This document shows, one piece after another, positions 37,255-44,033 of a stretch of 64,000 nt of DNA (the stretch's first letter is position 1; each line of letters begins with the position of its first letter). The notes below the pieces were generated by a model. That model was not told where the DNA came from. It was given only the letters and a program-made list of their open reading frames with translations, and searched no databases. The translations under genes were made by a program, and so were the position numbers. Source of the stretch: Actinocorallia sp. API 0066 (lineage in GTDB: Bacteria; Actinomycetota; Actinomycetes; Streptosporangiales; Streptosporangiaceae); the NCBI RefSeq assembly GCF_020991275.1, contig NZ_JAJLQY010000001.1, positions 868,001 to 932,000 of the forward strand, given 5' to 3'.

Positions 37255-37287
37255 ATGTACAGGCTCGACATCCGGTACCGCTCGTGA
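37255..37287 (+). CDS. Possible 10-codon leader peptide before rnhB
   Basis: ATG at 37255 reads MYRLDIRYRS and stops at TGA 37285-37287, which overlaps the rnhB GTG start as GTGA. GTAAGG lies upstream. It may serve only to couple translation into rnhB; I have no other evidence that it is made. Confidence 0.3.
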   Translation: MYRLDIRYRS

Positions 37288-38000
37288 TCACGGGACTACG
37301 GCGGCCGCTGCGGTTCACGCCGCGTCGCGACGCCGGGATGTACGGCTACGAGAGGGCGCTGGCGCACGGCGGGTTCACCCGGGTCGCGGGGGTCGACGAG
37401 GCGGGGCGCGGGGCCTGCGCGGGGCCCCTTGTCGTCGCCGCGGTGATCCTCGACGGCCTGCGGGTGCCGGGCCTCGCGGACTCCAAACTGCTGACGGCGG
37501 CGCGCCGGGAAGCCCTCTACGAGGAGATCACCGCTCGGGCCGTGTGGTCGGCGCTCGTGATTTCGACCGCCGAGGTCGACCGGACGGGAGTACACGCCAG
37601 CAACGTCACGGGAATGCGCCGTGCCCTGAAGGCGCTGCCCACTCCGCCGTCCTACGTGCTGAGCGACGGGTTCGGCGTGCCGGGCCTGGAGGTGCCCAGC
37701 CTTCGCGTGATCAAGGGCGACCGCGCGGTGGCGTGCATAGCGGCGGCGTCCGTCGTCGCGAAGGTGACAAGGGACCGGATCATGGAGGGGCTGCACGAGG
37801 TGTACCCCGCATACGGGTTCGACGAGCACAAGGGCTACGGCACGCCGGAGCACATGGCCGCGCTCACCGCGCACGGGCCCTGCCCGGAGCACCGCTTCTC
37901 CTTCGTCAACGTCCGCGCGCGTGCCGCGGGCGGCTCGGGAGTGGTCGCGCTCCCGACCATGGTGAACAATGAGCTGATGGGAGGAGAAGATGAGCGCTGA
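37284..38000 (+). CDS. rnhB: Ribonuclease HII
   Basis: A 238-aa enzyme removing ribonucleotides from DNA. The metal-binding DEAGRG motif is in VAGVDEAGRGACAGPLVVAA (about residues 34-53), with VLSDGFGVPGL and SVVAKVTRDRIM. The C-terminus contains YGFDEHKGYGTPEHMAAL. GTG 37284 is favoured by the overlapping 10-codon ORF upstream; ATG 37338 (MYGYERAL) would still retain the whole catalytic domain. It overlaps the DUF2469 gene by 11 bp. Confidence 0.93.
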   Translation: MITGLRRPLRFTPRRDAGMYGYERALAHGGFTRVAGVDEAGRGACAGPLVVAAVILDGLRVPGLADSKLLTAARREALYEEITARAVWSALVISTAEVDRTGVHASNVTGMRRALKALPTPPSYVLSDGFGVPGLEVPSLRVIKGDRAVACIAAASVVAKVTRDRIMEGLHEVYPAYGFDEHKGYGTPEHMAALTAHGPCPEHRFSFVNVRARAAGGSGVVALPTMVNNELMGGEDER

Positions 38001-38298
38001 GGACCTGGAGAAATACGAGACCGAGATGGAGCTGCAGCTCTATCGCGAATACCGTGACGTCGTCGGCCTGTTCACGTACGTGGTGGAGACGGAGCGCAGG
38101 TTCTACCTGACCAACACGGTGGACCTCCAGGTGCGGGCGCTTGAGGGCGGCGAGGTGTACTTCGAGGTGACGATGCAGGACGCGTGGGTCTGGGACATGT
38201 ACCGGCCTGCCCGCTTCGTCAAGAACGTCCGGGTCGTCACGTTCCATGATGTGAATGTCGAGGAACTCGCCAAACCGGATCTTCAGCTGCCGAACTGA
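37990..38298 (+). CDS. DUF2469 family protein
   Basis: A 102-aa acidic protein: MSAEDLEKYETEMELQLYRE, YRDVVGLFTYVVETERRFYL, then VYFEVTMQDAWVWDMYRPAR and a C-terminal VVTFHDVNVEELAKPDLQL. This is the DUF2469 family, nearly universal and confined to Actinomycetota, usually between rnhB and yraN as here. Its function is not established. GGAGGAGAAG precedes ATG 37990, inside the end of rnhB, so the two are translationally coupled. Confidence 0.94.
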   Translation: MSAEDLEKYETEMELQLYREYRDVVGLFTYVVETERRFYLTNTVDLQVRALEGGEVYFEVTMQDAWVWDMYRPARFVKNVRVVTFHDVNVEELAKPDLQLPN

Positions 38299-38372
38299 CC
38301 GGTCGCTCTTCTCCCTTTTGCACTTTTCTCGGTTTTTGCCGTGGCGGGCCGCCGTGCCCGGCGCGAAGAAAG

Positions 38373-38381
38373 TTATCCACA
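38373..38381 (+). promoter_or_regulatory. Consensus DnaA box upstream of yraN
   Basis: TTATCCACA is an exact match to the DnaA box consensus, 65 bp before the yraN start in a 148-bp intergenic gap. A reverse-oriented copy lies at 50133-50141. It is a motif match only. Confidence 0.5.
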
Positions 38382-38446
38382 GAATTTAGTTCGGGGGATT
38401 TTGTCGGTCGGGGTCGGGTGCAGTGTGAGGCCCGGAGGTGATCGGC

Positions 38447-38803
38447 ATGAACGCCAACCACGAACTGGGCCGGCGCGGTGAGGACGCGGCGGCCGCCTAC
38501 CTGCGGAGCCTCGGCTGGCGGGTGCTCGCCCGGAACTGGCGCTGCCCCGAGGGCGAACTCGACATCGTCGCGCACGACGGGCGCCGCCATGTCTTCTGCG
38601 AGGTCAAGACGCGCACCAGCGTCGCCTTCGGGCATCCCGCCGAGGCCGTCACACCGGCCAAGGCCCGCCGTTTAAGGCGTCTGGCACTGCGCTGGGCTCG
38701 GGAGCACGGGGTCAGGCCCGACCGGATCCGGATCGACCTGCTCGGCCTGATCGGCGGGCGCGGCCCCGGCTTCACCGTCGACCACCGGCGGGAGGTGGCG
38801 TGA
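38447..38803 (+). CDS. yraN: YraN family (UPF0102) putative endonuclease
   Basis: A 118-aa protein with a PD-(D/E)xK-like nuclease fold: ANHELGRRGEDAAAAYLRSL, GWRVLARNWRCPEGELDIVA and HVFCEVKTRTSVAFGHP give the E-x(n)-D-x(n)-ExK motif. The family sits beside comM and dprA and is thought to act on DNA, without proven function. ATG 38447 is chosen because GGAGGTGATC, a ten-base match to the anti-SD, ends just upstream; the in-frame GTG at 38438 lies inside that site. Its stop overlaps the comM start (TGATG). Confidence 0.92.
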   Translation: MNANHELGRRGEDAAAAYLRSLGWRVLARNWRCPEGELDIVAHDGRRHVFCEVKTRTSVAFGHPAEAVTPAKARRLRRLALRWAREHGVRPDRIRIDLLGLIGGRGPGFTVDHRREVA

Positions 38804-39834
38804 TGACGCTCGCCCGCACCCGGTCCACGGGGCTGGTCGGGGTCCGCGGGTACCTCGTCGACGTCGAGGCGGCGATCACCAGCGGCACCCCGGGCCTGCA
38901 CCTGGTCGGCCTGCCCGACACCGCGCTCAGCGAGGCCCGCGATCGCGTCCGCGCCGCGATCATGCACTCGGGCGAGGAATGGCCGGTCCGGCACGTCACC
39001 GTCGCGCTCGGCCCGGCCGGGCTGCCCAAGTCCGGCGCCTCGTTCGACGTGGCGATCGCGGTGGCGATCCTCGCCGCGGCCGGGGTGCTGCCCGCGTCCG
39101 TCTGCGCGGAGCCGGTGATGATCGGCGAACTCGGGCTCGACGGCGGGGTCCGTCCCGTGCCGGGCGTGCTGCCCGCCGTCCTCGGGGCCGCCGAGGCGGG
39201 GGTGCGCACGGTCGTGGTGCCGCGCGCGAACCGGCCGGAGGCGGAGCTCGTCCCCGGGATCAAGGTCGTCGCGGTCGGCACGCTGCGGGCGCTGCTGTGC
39301 GAGCTGCGCGGCGAGCCGCCGCCGCTGGAGCCCGAGCCGGACGATGAGCCGCCGAGGCCGCCGCTGCCCGGGGAGCCGTCACGCGGGCGGCGCGGCGCGC
39401 TCGACCTCGCCGACGTGCGGGGGCAGGCCGAGGCGCGGCGCGCGCTGGAGATCAGCGCGGCGGGCGGCCACCACCTGTTCCTCGCCGGCCCGCCCGGCTG
39501 CGGCAAGACCATGCTGGCCGAGCGGCTGCCCGGCCTGCTGCCCCCGCTGGACAGGCAGACGGCGCTGGAGGCCACCGCGATCCACTCGGTGGCGGGCACC
39601 CTGCCGCCCGGCCAGCCCCTCATCGACCGTGCCCCGTTCCACGCCCCGCACCACAGCGCGTCCCGCTCCGCCATCGTCGGCGGCGGTTCGGGCCGCCGGG
39701 TCCGCCCCGGCGCCGTCAGCCTCGCGCACGGCGGCGTGCTGTTCGTCGACGACCCCAGGGATCAAGTTTTACACACTGTGGGAGTCCTACAAGGTCACAG
39801 GCCCCGCATGGGCCCTGTGTATAGGTATGCATGA
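38803..39834 (+). pseudogene. comM: comM, 5' part (interrupted by integrative element)
   Basis: This is the N-terminal part of the ComM/YifB AAA+ helicase (Mg-chelatase-like), which promotes branch migration during natural transformation. The N-terminal Lon-protease-like domain (VDVEAAITSGTPGLHLVGLP, LPKSGASFDVAIAVAIL) and Walker A AGPPGCGKTMLAERLPGLLP are intact. Native sequence ends at the GACGA core (39748-39752), the Asp-Glu codons of Walker B (GVLFVDE); it then runs ~27 codons into the element and stops at 39832. Left plus right parts total 1,551 bp, exactly 517 codons in frame, so precise excision would restore a 516-aa protein. GGGAGGTGG precedes ATG 38803. Confidence 0.93.
39741..39774 (+). 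other. attL of the comM element
   Basis: This is chromosomal GTTCGTC, then the shared core GACGA (39748-39752), then the element arm CCAGGGATCAAGTTTTACAC (39755-39774). The arm is the inverted partner of the attR-side arm. The crossover is predicted at the GA of 39751-39752. Confidence 0.75.
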
Positions 39835-40311
39835 GGGCCTGAGAGCCCCTGTAGGCCCTGCTGAGCGGACCGGAGACCGGAGCGCGGGTCACGCACAGGC
39901 CCGCACTGTGTGCGTGCCTCTGAGCCCTGCTGAGGGTGGGGTGAACGTGTGTCGGCACGAAGGATGCGGAAGCACTCCCCGGTGCCCCGTGCTGCTCTGT
40001 GGCTGAGGGTGTGACGTGATGAGGGGCGCGGAACGAAGCGCGCATTGGCGCATGGAATGGAACGTGTACGGACCTGGGGTAATAACCCTTCGGACCTCCT
40101 TTTGTCCCCGCCGGGGGTACTCTTCTTTAGGTCGGTATGGAATTGGGAGTTTTGGACGTCCGATAATCCCCCCAAATACCTATAGGGGGTATTTTCGCCC
40201 TGCCCTCAGCTTATCGTTATTCCTGAACGGGAATATTCAAGCTAAGCGTTGACCCTGCCTGCACGGTGGCCTTAACTTGTTTACGGATCACCGATCTAGC
40301 GGGAGGCAGGT
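39755..40311. other. Non-coding left end of the element
   Basis: These 557 bp hold no gene that I can support. Structures seen: the attP arm (39755-39774), a CACAGG...CCTGTG hairpin (39796-39819), AAATACC...GGTATTT (around 40172-40193), the operator-like palindrome 40218-40235 and the promoter 40249-40278. The open frames crossing it are out of step with any known protein. Confidence 0.6.
40218..40278 (+). promoter_or_regulatory. Operator palindrome and promoter of the element's left operon
   Basis: TATTCC-TGAACG-GGAATA (40218-40235) is a perfect 6-bp inverted repeat just upstream of TTGACC (40249-40254). With an 18-bp spacer, TAACTT (40273-40278) fits the actinobacterial TAnnnT -10. The 72-aa gene starts 33 bp later. 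The palindrome is a likely site for the element's own XRE regulator. Confidence 0.55.
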
Positions 40312-40530
40312 ATGGAGCTCGGAGAAATCATCGCGGGCGGTACATGTAGTGCCGGAGATGACGACTGCGCGAACAACGATTGCCCGACCGTCGCGCTTGT
40401 TCCGGGAGAGCCGGAAATGATTGACGTTCAGGGATATCACCAGCCGGGAATCTCAACCCCTCCGGGGGAGATTGTTGCCCGCATTCCCAAGTCAGTTCTC
40501 CTGGAGGCTGCCCGTGTTCTTGGCAGATGA
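40312..40530 (+). CDS. Small Cys-containing element protein (72 aa)
   Basis: A 72-aa protein MELGEIIAGGTCSAGDDDCA with three N-terminal Cys (residues 12, 19, 24) followed by CPTVALVPGEPEMIDVQGY and a C-terminal GEIVARIPKSVLLEAARVLG. I recognise the CPTV...VQGY...IPxxxLxEAAR layout from small actinobacterial proteins encoded with XRE/DUF5753 and DUF6879 genes; no function is known. GGGAGGCAGGT precedes ATG 40312. The next gene starts inside its end. Confidence 0.75.
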   Translation: MELGEIIAGGTCSAGDDDCANNDCPTVALVPGEPEMIDVQGYHQPGISTPPGEIVARIPKSVLLEAARVLGR

Positions 40531-41026
40531 TGAATGGCAAGAGTACTTCGGCACTTTCAAGCGCTATGCATGGCGCTTGGAACTTCACCCGGTCTACACG
40601 ATGCCGCATGAGGAAGAAGCCCTAGCACAGTTCAGGGAGGGCTACCGACTTCCCGAGGACTATGTATCGGGCTGGGCAAAAAAGGTGAGCAGCTACGTCG
40701 CTTCTGGCAGGTCGATTGGCAGGGTTCATATAGTACGCCAGCCCCTGTCGGAATACCTGCAATTTGAGTTCGATTACTACCGGGGCCATGCAAGAGCAGG
40801 CGAGGATATTCGGATTCTCGATCTGACCGGCAAGGACGATCCCGGATTGCCGGATCATGACTTCTACCTCTTCGATGATGAAGCAGTCGTGAGAATGCTC
40901 TACCGGCCCGATGGAACGCAGATCGGGCGGGAACTTGTAGAGAACCCAGACATTGAAAGCTACTTGCGTTACCGGGATATCGCCCTTGACGGGGCTATCC
41001 CCTTTAGGGAGTACTGGCAAGGCTAG
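40514..41026 (+). CDS. DUF6879 family protein
   Basis: A 170-aa acidic soluble protein. It opens VFLADDEWQEYFGTFKRYAW and contains SIGRVHIVRQPLSEYLQFEF, YRGHARAGEDIRILDL, and the characteristic LPDHDFYLFDDEAVVRMLY, ending AIPFREYWQG. This is the DUF6879 family, typically found beside an HTH/DUF5753 regulator in actinobacteria; its function is unknown. GTG 40514 has GGAGG at the right spacing inside the previous gene (17-bp overlap). It ends exactly where the regulator begins. Confidence 0.8.
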   Translation: MFLADDEWQEYFGTFKRYAWRLELHPVYTMPHEEEALAQFREGYRLPEDYVSGWAKKVSSYVASGRSIGRVHIVRQPLSEYLQFEFDYYRGHARAGEDIRILDLTGKDDPGLPDHDFYLFDDEAVVRMLYRPDGTQIGRELVENPDIESYLRYRDIALDGAIPFREYWQG

Positions 41027-41947
41027 GTGCTAGAACCAGAAGAACTAGGTCGAAACAGAGACGACCTAGCAAAGACACTACGAGAATTGCGCAAGGCGAA
41101 GGGTTGTACCGGCCAACGCCTTGCTTCTCTGTGTGCAATGAGCCAGAGCAAGATTTCGAAGATTGAAACGGGGAAGGCTGTACCCACAGCCGTTGATGTA
41201 GAGCGCATATTGCGGGCGCTAGACGCTCCGCAATCTGTCATTGAGGAAGTTACCGAACTAGCGAAGCTTGCCAATACCGAGTTTCAGGATGTCCGCTCTC
41301 TGTGGCGAAAGGGCCTGGAGAAGAAGCAGCATGAGCTAGTCGGTCTTGAAAAGACCTCGAAGGTCTTTCGTTTCTTCCTGCCAGTGATGATTACCGGCCT
41401 ACTGGCGACGCCGGAATATATCCGCGCAAGCCTTGCCCATGTTCCGGGGGATGCTTCTAAGGCGATAGCCAAGAAGCTAGAGCGTCAGGCAATCCTGTAT
41501 AACGCTTCTAAGAGCTTTACGTTCATCCTCACAGAGGCCGCTGTCAGGTGGGCGCTCTGCTCACCCCCGGAAATGGCTATGCAGATTGACCGGCTGGCCT
41601 CTCTGTCACTCATGGCGAATATCAGGATCGGCGTTATCCCTCTTGGTACTCAGTCCCACATGGGGCCTCTCAACACCTTCACCGTCTATGACTCTTCTCT
41701 GGCCACGGCTGAGAACTTCAATGGCGCGCTCATGATGCGCGACCCCAGGGACGTTGAGTTTCACCTCAACCTGTTCGCCCTCTATGAGGAGCTTGCCGTG
41801 TTCGGGGATGAAGCTAGAGGACATCTGAGCACATGGGCTACGGCCTACCGACAGGGCTCTTTATGCGAGTACGGGAATAATCCTGGCCTCTCAGCACAGC
41901 CCACCCGTAGCTTAGGGGCATGGAGAGAAAACACCTTGAGGAGCTGA
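41027..41947 (+). CDS. XRE-family regulator with DUF5753 domain
   Basis: A 306-aa protein. The N-terminal HTH_3/XRE domain is DLAKTLRELRKAKGCTGQRL, ASLCAMSQSKISKIETGKAV (residues ~13-52). The C-terminal DUF5753 region shows FRFFLPVMITGLLATPEYIR, ERQAILYNASKSFTFILTEA and MGPLNTFTVYDSS. Such regulators are very common in actinobacterial genomes and elements, usually with a DUF397 or DUF6879 partner. It starts at GTG 41027 right after the DUF6879 stop. It is the best candidate repressor or activator for the palindrome at 40218. Confidence 0.88.
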   Translation: MLEPEELGRNRDDLAKTLRELRKAKGCTGQRLASLCAMSQSKISKIETGKAVPTAVDVERILRALDAPQSVIEEVTELAKLANTEFQDVRSLWRKGLEKKQHELVGLEKTSKVFRFFLPVMITGLLATPEYIRASLAHVPGDASKAIAKKLERQAILYNASKSFTFILTEAAVRWALCSPPEMAMQIDRLASLSLMANIRIGVIPLGTQSHMGPLNTFTVYDSSLATAENFNGALMMRDPRDVEFHLNLFALYEELAVFGDEARGHLSTWATAYRQGSLCEYGNNPGLSAQPTRSLGAWRENTLRS

Positions 41948-42180
41948 GGAAGGCTCTTGAAGGCAAGGGCCTTGAGTCGGACCTCATCGAAGGTCCCAAC
42001 GTCGTATTCCTGAGGATTGGCCACAGGAACCCTGAGCAACGGCCAGAGGCTGTCACCTGCCGAGAGGCAGAAGGAGAGCTGTTCTTCGTCGGCTCTTTTG
42101 GCTCTCTCATTGCTCCGGTGCGGCATATTGAATCGGCAGCGGAGCGGATCGCTTATCTTGTGTCGCCTGGGAGGCTGTAG
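41920..42180 (+). CDS. Hypothetical element protein (86 aa)
   Basis: An 86-aa protein, MERKHLEELRKALEGKGLES, with AVTCREAEGELFFVGSFGSL and a C-terminal HIESAAERIAYLVSPGRL. I recognise no family. Composition is balanced and charge-rich, so it is likely real. ATG 41920 lies 28 bp inside the regulator gene. It could be a candidate recombination directionality factor on size alone; nothing else supports that. Confidence 0.55.
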   Translation: MERKHLEELRKALEGKGLESDLIEGPNVVFLRIGHRNPEQRPEAVTCREAEGELFFVGSFGSLIAPVRHIESAAERIAYLVSPGRL

Positions 42181-42182
42181 CC

Positions 42183-42419
42183 GTGATTCAGCTTGCCGAG
42201 AGGATCGCAGCGGGAAAGCAAGCAGCCCGAGAGCTTGAAGCTAAATGGCCGGGGTGGATCATCCTCTTCGGGGACTATCATCGTGTCTTCTGGGCCTGTG
42301 CGTGCTGGATACCCACGGAGGCAGTGAATATCACTGCCGAAAATCCCCAGGACCTAGAGCGGGTCATGAGAGCTGTAGAAGCCCGCCACCCTAAGCGGAT
42401 AGCTTGGGTGCGCCGATGA
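42183..42419 (+). CDS. Hypothetical element protein (78 aa)
   Basis: A 78-aa protein from GTG 42183: MIQLAERIAAGKQAARELEA, then WPGWIILFGDYHRVFWACAC and a C-terminal DLERVMRAVEARHPKRIAWV. The WPGW...W core resembles small proteins encoded behind XRE/DUF5753 genes in other actinobacteria; its role is unknown. Two bases separate it from the previous gene and it overlaps the next (ATGA). Confidence 0.55.
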   Translation: MIQLAERIAAGKQAARELEAKWPGWIILFGDYHRVFWACACWIPTEAVNITAENPQDLERVMRAVEARHPKRIAWVRR

Positions 42420-42694
42420 ATAAGCCAGACCTCGACAAGGCAGTGGAGAAGGCGAAGAAGTCGTTCTTTGACCTCTTTGGCCTCATGATGGCCTACGAGT
42501 TGGATTTCAAGATACTTACGCTCTTGCTCGAATGGCCTACGCCAGTAGCGGCGGCCTACAAGCAATGGGCAGCCGACACAAACGCGGTAGCGCGCATCCT
42601 CGCGGCCCGTGATGGTGTCGAGGATGGCGACAAGCTCTCTGAGGCAGACAGAGCCCGCTACACCGTGCGGGCCTGGGAGCTGATCGAGTCCTAG
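42416..42694 (+). CDS. Hypothetical element protein (92 aa)
   Basis: A 92-aa helical protein, MNKPDLDKAVEKAKKSFFDL, FGLMMAYELDFKILTLLLEW and a C-terminal DKLSEADRARYTVRAWELIE. No family is recognised. ATG 42416 overlaps the preceding stop as ATGA; an in-frame GTG at 42404 is possible. It is the last gene of the left-to-right operon, and the winged-helix gene converges on it from the right. Confidence 0.55.
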   Translation: MNKPDLDKAVEKAKKSFFDLFGLMMAYELDFKILTLLLEWPTPVAAAYKQWAADTNAVARILAARDGVEDGDKLSEADRARYTVRAWELIES

Positions 42695-42781
42695 GGGCTC
42701 TCAGCGGCCCGGTGGGGGCCTGAGTCGCCAAGAGGCATGGATGGGTGCGCCTGTGGCTCTCTCAGGCCCCATGAGGGGCGT

Positions 42782-43954
42782 CTAGGCGGCTTGAAGCCGC
42801 ACCATGCGGGTCATGTGCTTCTCCCAGCGTCGGCCTAGGTCGTCGGGCTCTCTGGCACGCCAGGAGAGAAAGGCAGTAGCCGCTTCAAACGCGGCAATCC
42901 TGGCTTCATCCTCTTCGGAAGTAGGGGCTATCGGCTCAGGCCGGTTGAAGATCTCAGGGAACCAGTCTTCACCCGACACAGCGAATGTGGAGGGCTGATC
43001 GCGCTTGGCCCAAAACTCTCTGTCGGCCTTGTATTCGGCCTCTCTGCGCTCTCGGGTACCGGAGACGCCCAAGCTCTCGGCAATACCGTCTAGCGCCTCC
43101 TGAGAGGCTTCTAGAACCCAGTACTTCACAGGCCGACCGTCGGCCTTCTCAGCTAGGCCGACCTCGACCAGCTTCTCTAGGGCAATGCGGCAGGCATTGT
43201 CACTGAGACCGGTCATCTCCCGTGCCTGTCTCACAGACACGTAAGCCTCACTCTGTAGGGCTACCCACAGACGGCCAGAGGTTGCCCCCAGGGCACCTCT
43301 GGTGAACACATCATGTGCCAGTACCTCAGTCTCTCTCTCACTAACGTTACATATAACCCCTACGGGGTAAAGGTCATATGTACCAGTAATGAGAGAAGGA
43401 GAGACAATCTCGTACTCAGGGGGAGATACCTTCTCCCCCTTCTTCTTGAGCCAACCCGCCTTATCTAGGCGGGTCCTAGCCCTACTCACTGCCATGGTGC
43501 TGAGCCCTGTCCGCAAAGACAGGGTTCGCACATCAAGCCTAGGTGTGTATATACCCCTCTCGATACCGATATCGAGGTAGGCAAACATGACAAGGCGTTC
43601 GGCGTTGCCGCCACGCCCAGCCCATTTATGGGCCTGTGCTAGCTCATATGTTTTCGACAGCCGATCCCGGATGTCCTCTGGTGTGGCCATCGGTGGGTGG
43701 TCTTCAACCCGCTTGAGAGCAGAGTGATACTTGTCCCTCAAGTACTTGCGTGCCTTGCTGTCTAGCCAACCGTTGGAAGCAATCCCGCCCCTATTGGCGG
43801 GATCGAGCATCTCGGTTTCGTAGACCTCATACGGGATGCCTGCATTGCAGAAGTGGATGGCTAGCCGGTAGTGCGTCGTGTCGGCTCTCTCGACACGTGT
43901 GTTCGTGCCGTCCCTCAGAAGCTCCCAGGCTTCTGGGCTGAGTCGTTCAAGCAT
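42782..43954 (-). CDS. Winged-helix protein, possible element replication/maintenance protein
   Basis: A 390-aa protein. The N-terminal part (THYRLAIHFCNAGIPYEVYE, DPANRGGIASNGWLDSKARK, YLRDKYHSALKRVEDHP) resembles the C-terminal helical region of plasmid/phage primase-type proteins. Two helix-turn-helix stretches follow: DVRTLSLRTGLSTMAVSRAR TRLDKAG (about 142-168) and SVRQAREMTGLSDNACRIAL EKLVEVGL (about 236-263). This layout fits a replication initiator-like or regulatory protein, but no catalytic motif is visible. ATG 43954 has GAGGGA upstream. It lies downstream of the integrase, behind a terminator, on the same strand. Confidence 0.6.
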   Translation of the reverse strand: MLERLSPEAWELLRDGTNTRVERADTTHYRLAIHFCNAGIPYEVYETEMLDPANRGGIASNGWLDSKARKYLRDKYHSALKRVEDHPPMATPEDIRDRLSKTYELAQAHKWAGRGGNAERLVMFAYLDIGIERGIYTPRLDVRTLSLRTGLSTMAVSRARTRLDKAGWLKKKGEKVSPPEYEIVSPSLITGTYDLYPVGVICNVSERETEVLAHDVFTRGALGATSGRLWVALQSEAYVSVRQAREMTGLSDNACRIALEKLVEVGLAEKADGRPVKYWVLEASQEALDGIAESLGVSGTRERREAEYKADREFWAKRDQPSTFAVSGEDWFPEIFNRPEPIAPTSEEDEARIAAFEAATAFLSWRAREPDDLGRRWEKHMTRMVRLQAA

Positions 43955-43977
43955 GGGGTTCCCTCTCTGGATACGCC

Positions 43978-44008
43978 AAAAGGCCCCCAGCTTTGGGCTG
44001 AGGGCCTT
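43978..44008 (-). terminator. Intrinsic terminator after the integrase gene
   Basis: On the minus strand AAGGCCCTCAGC-ccaaa-GCTGGGGGCCTT forms a 12-bp stem with one G-U pair, followed by TT. It ends the integrase transcript before the winged-helix gene. Confidence 0.8.
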
Positions 44009-44033
44009 CTAGGGGTGTTGGGGATCGGTTTGG

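Noticed and set aside
39344-40006. Protein spanning comM and the left element end
   Set aside because: It is out of frame with comM, Arg/Pro/Ala-rich in its first half as expected of a shadow frame, and crosses the attL junction.
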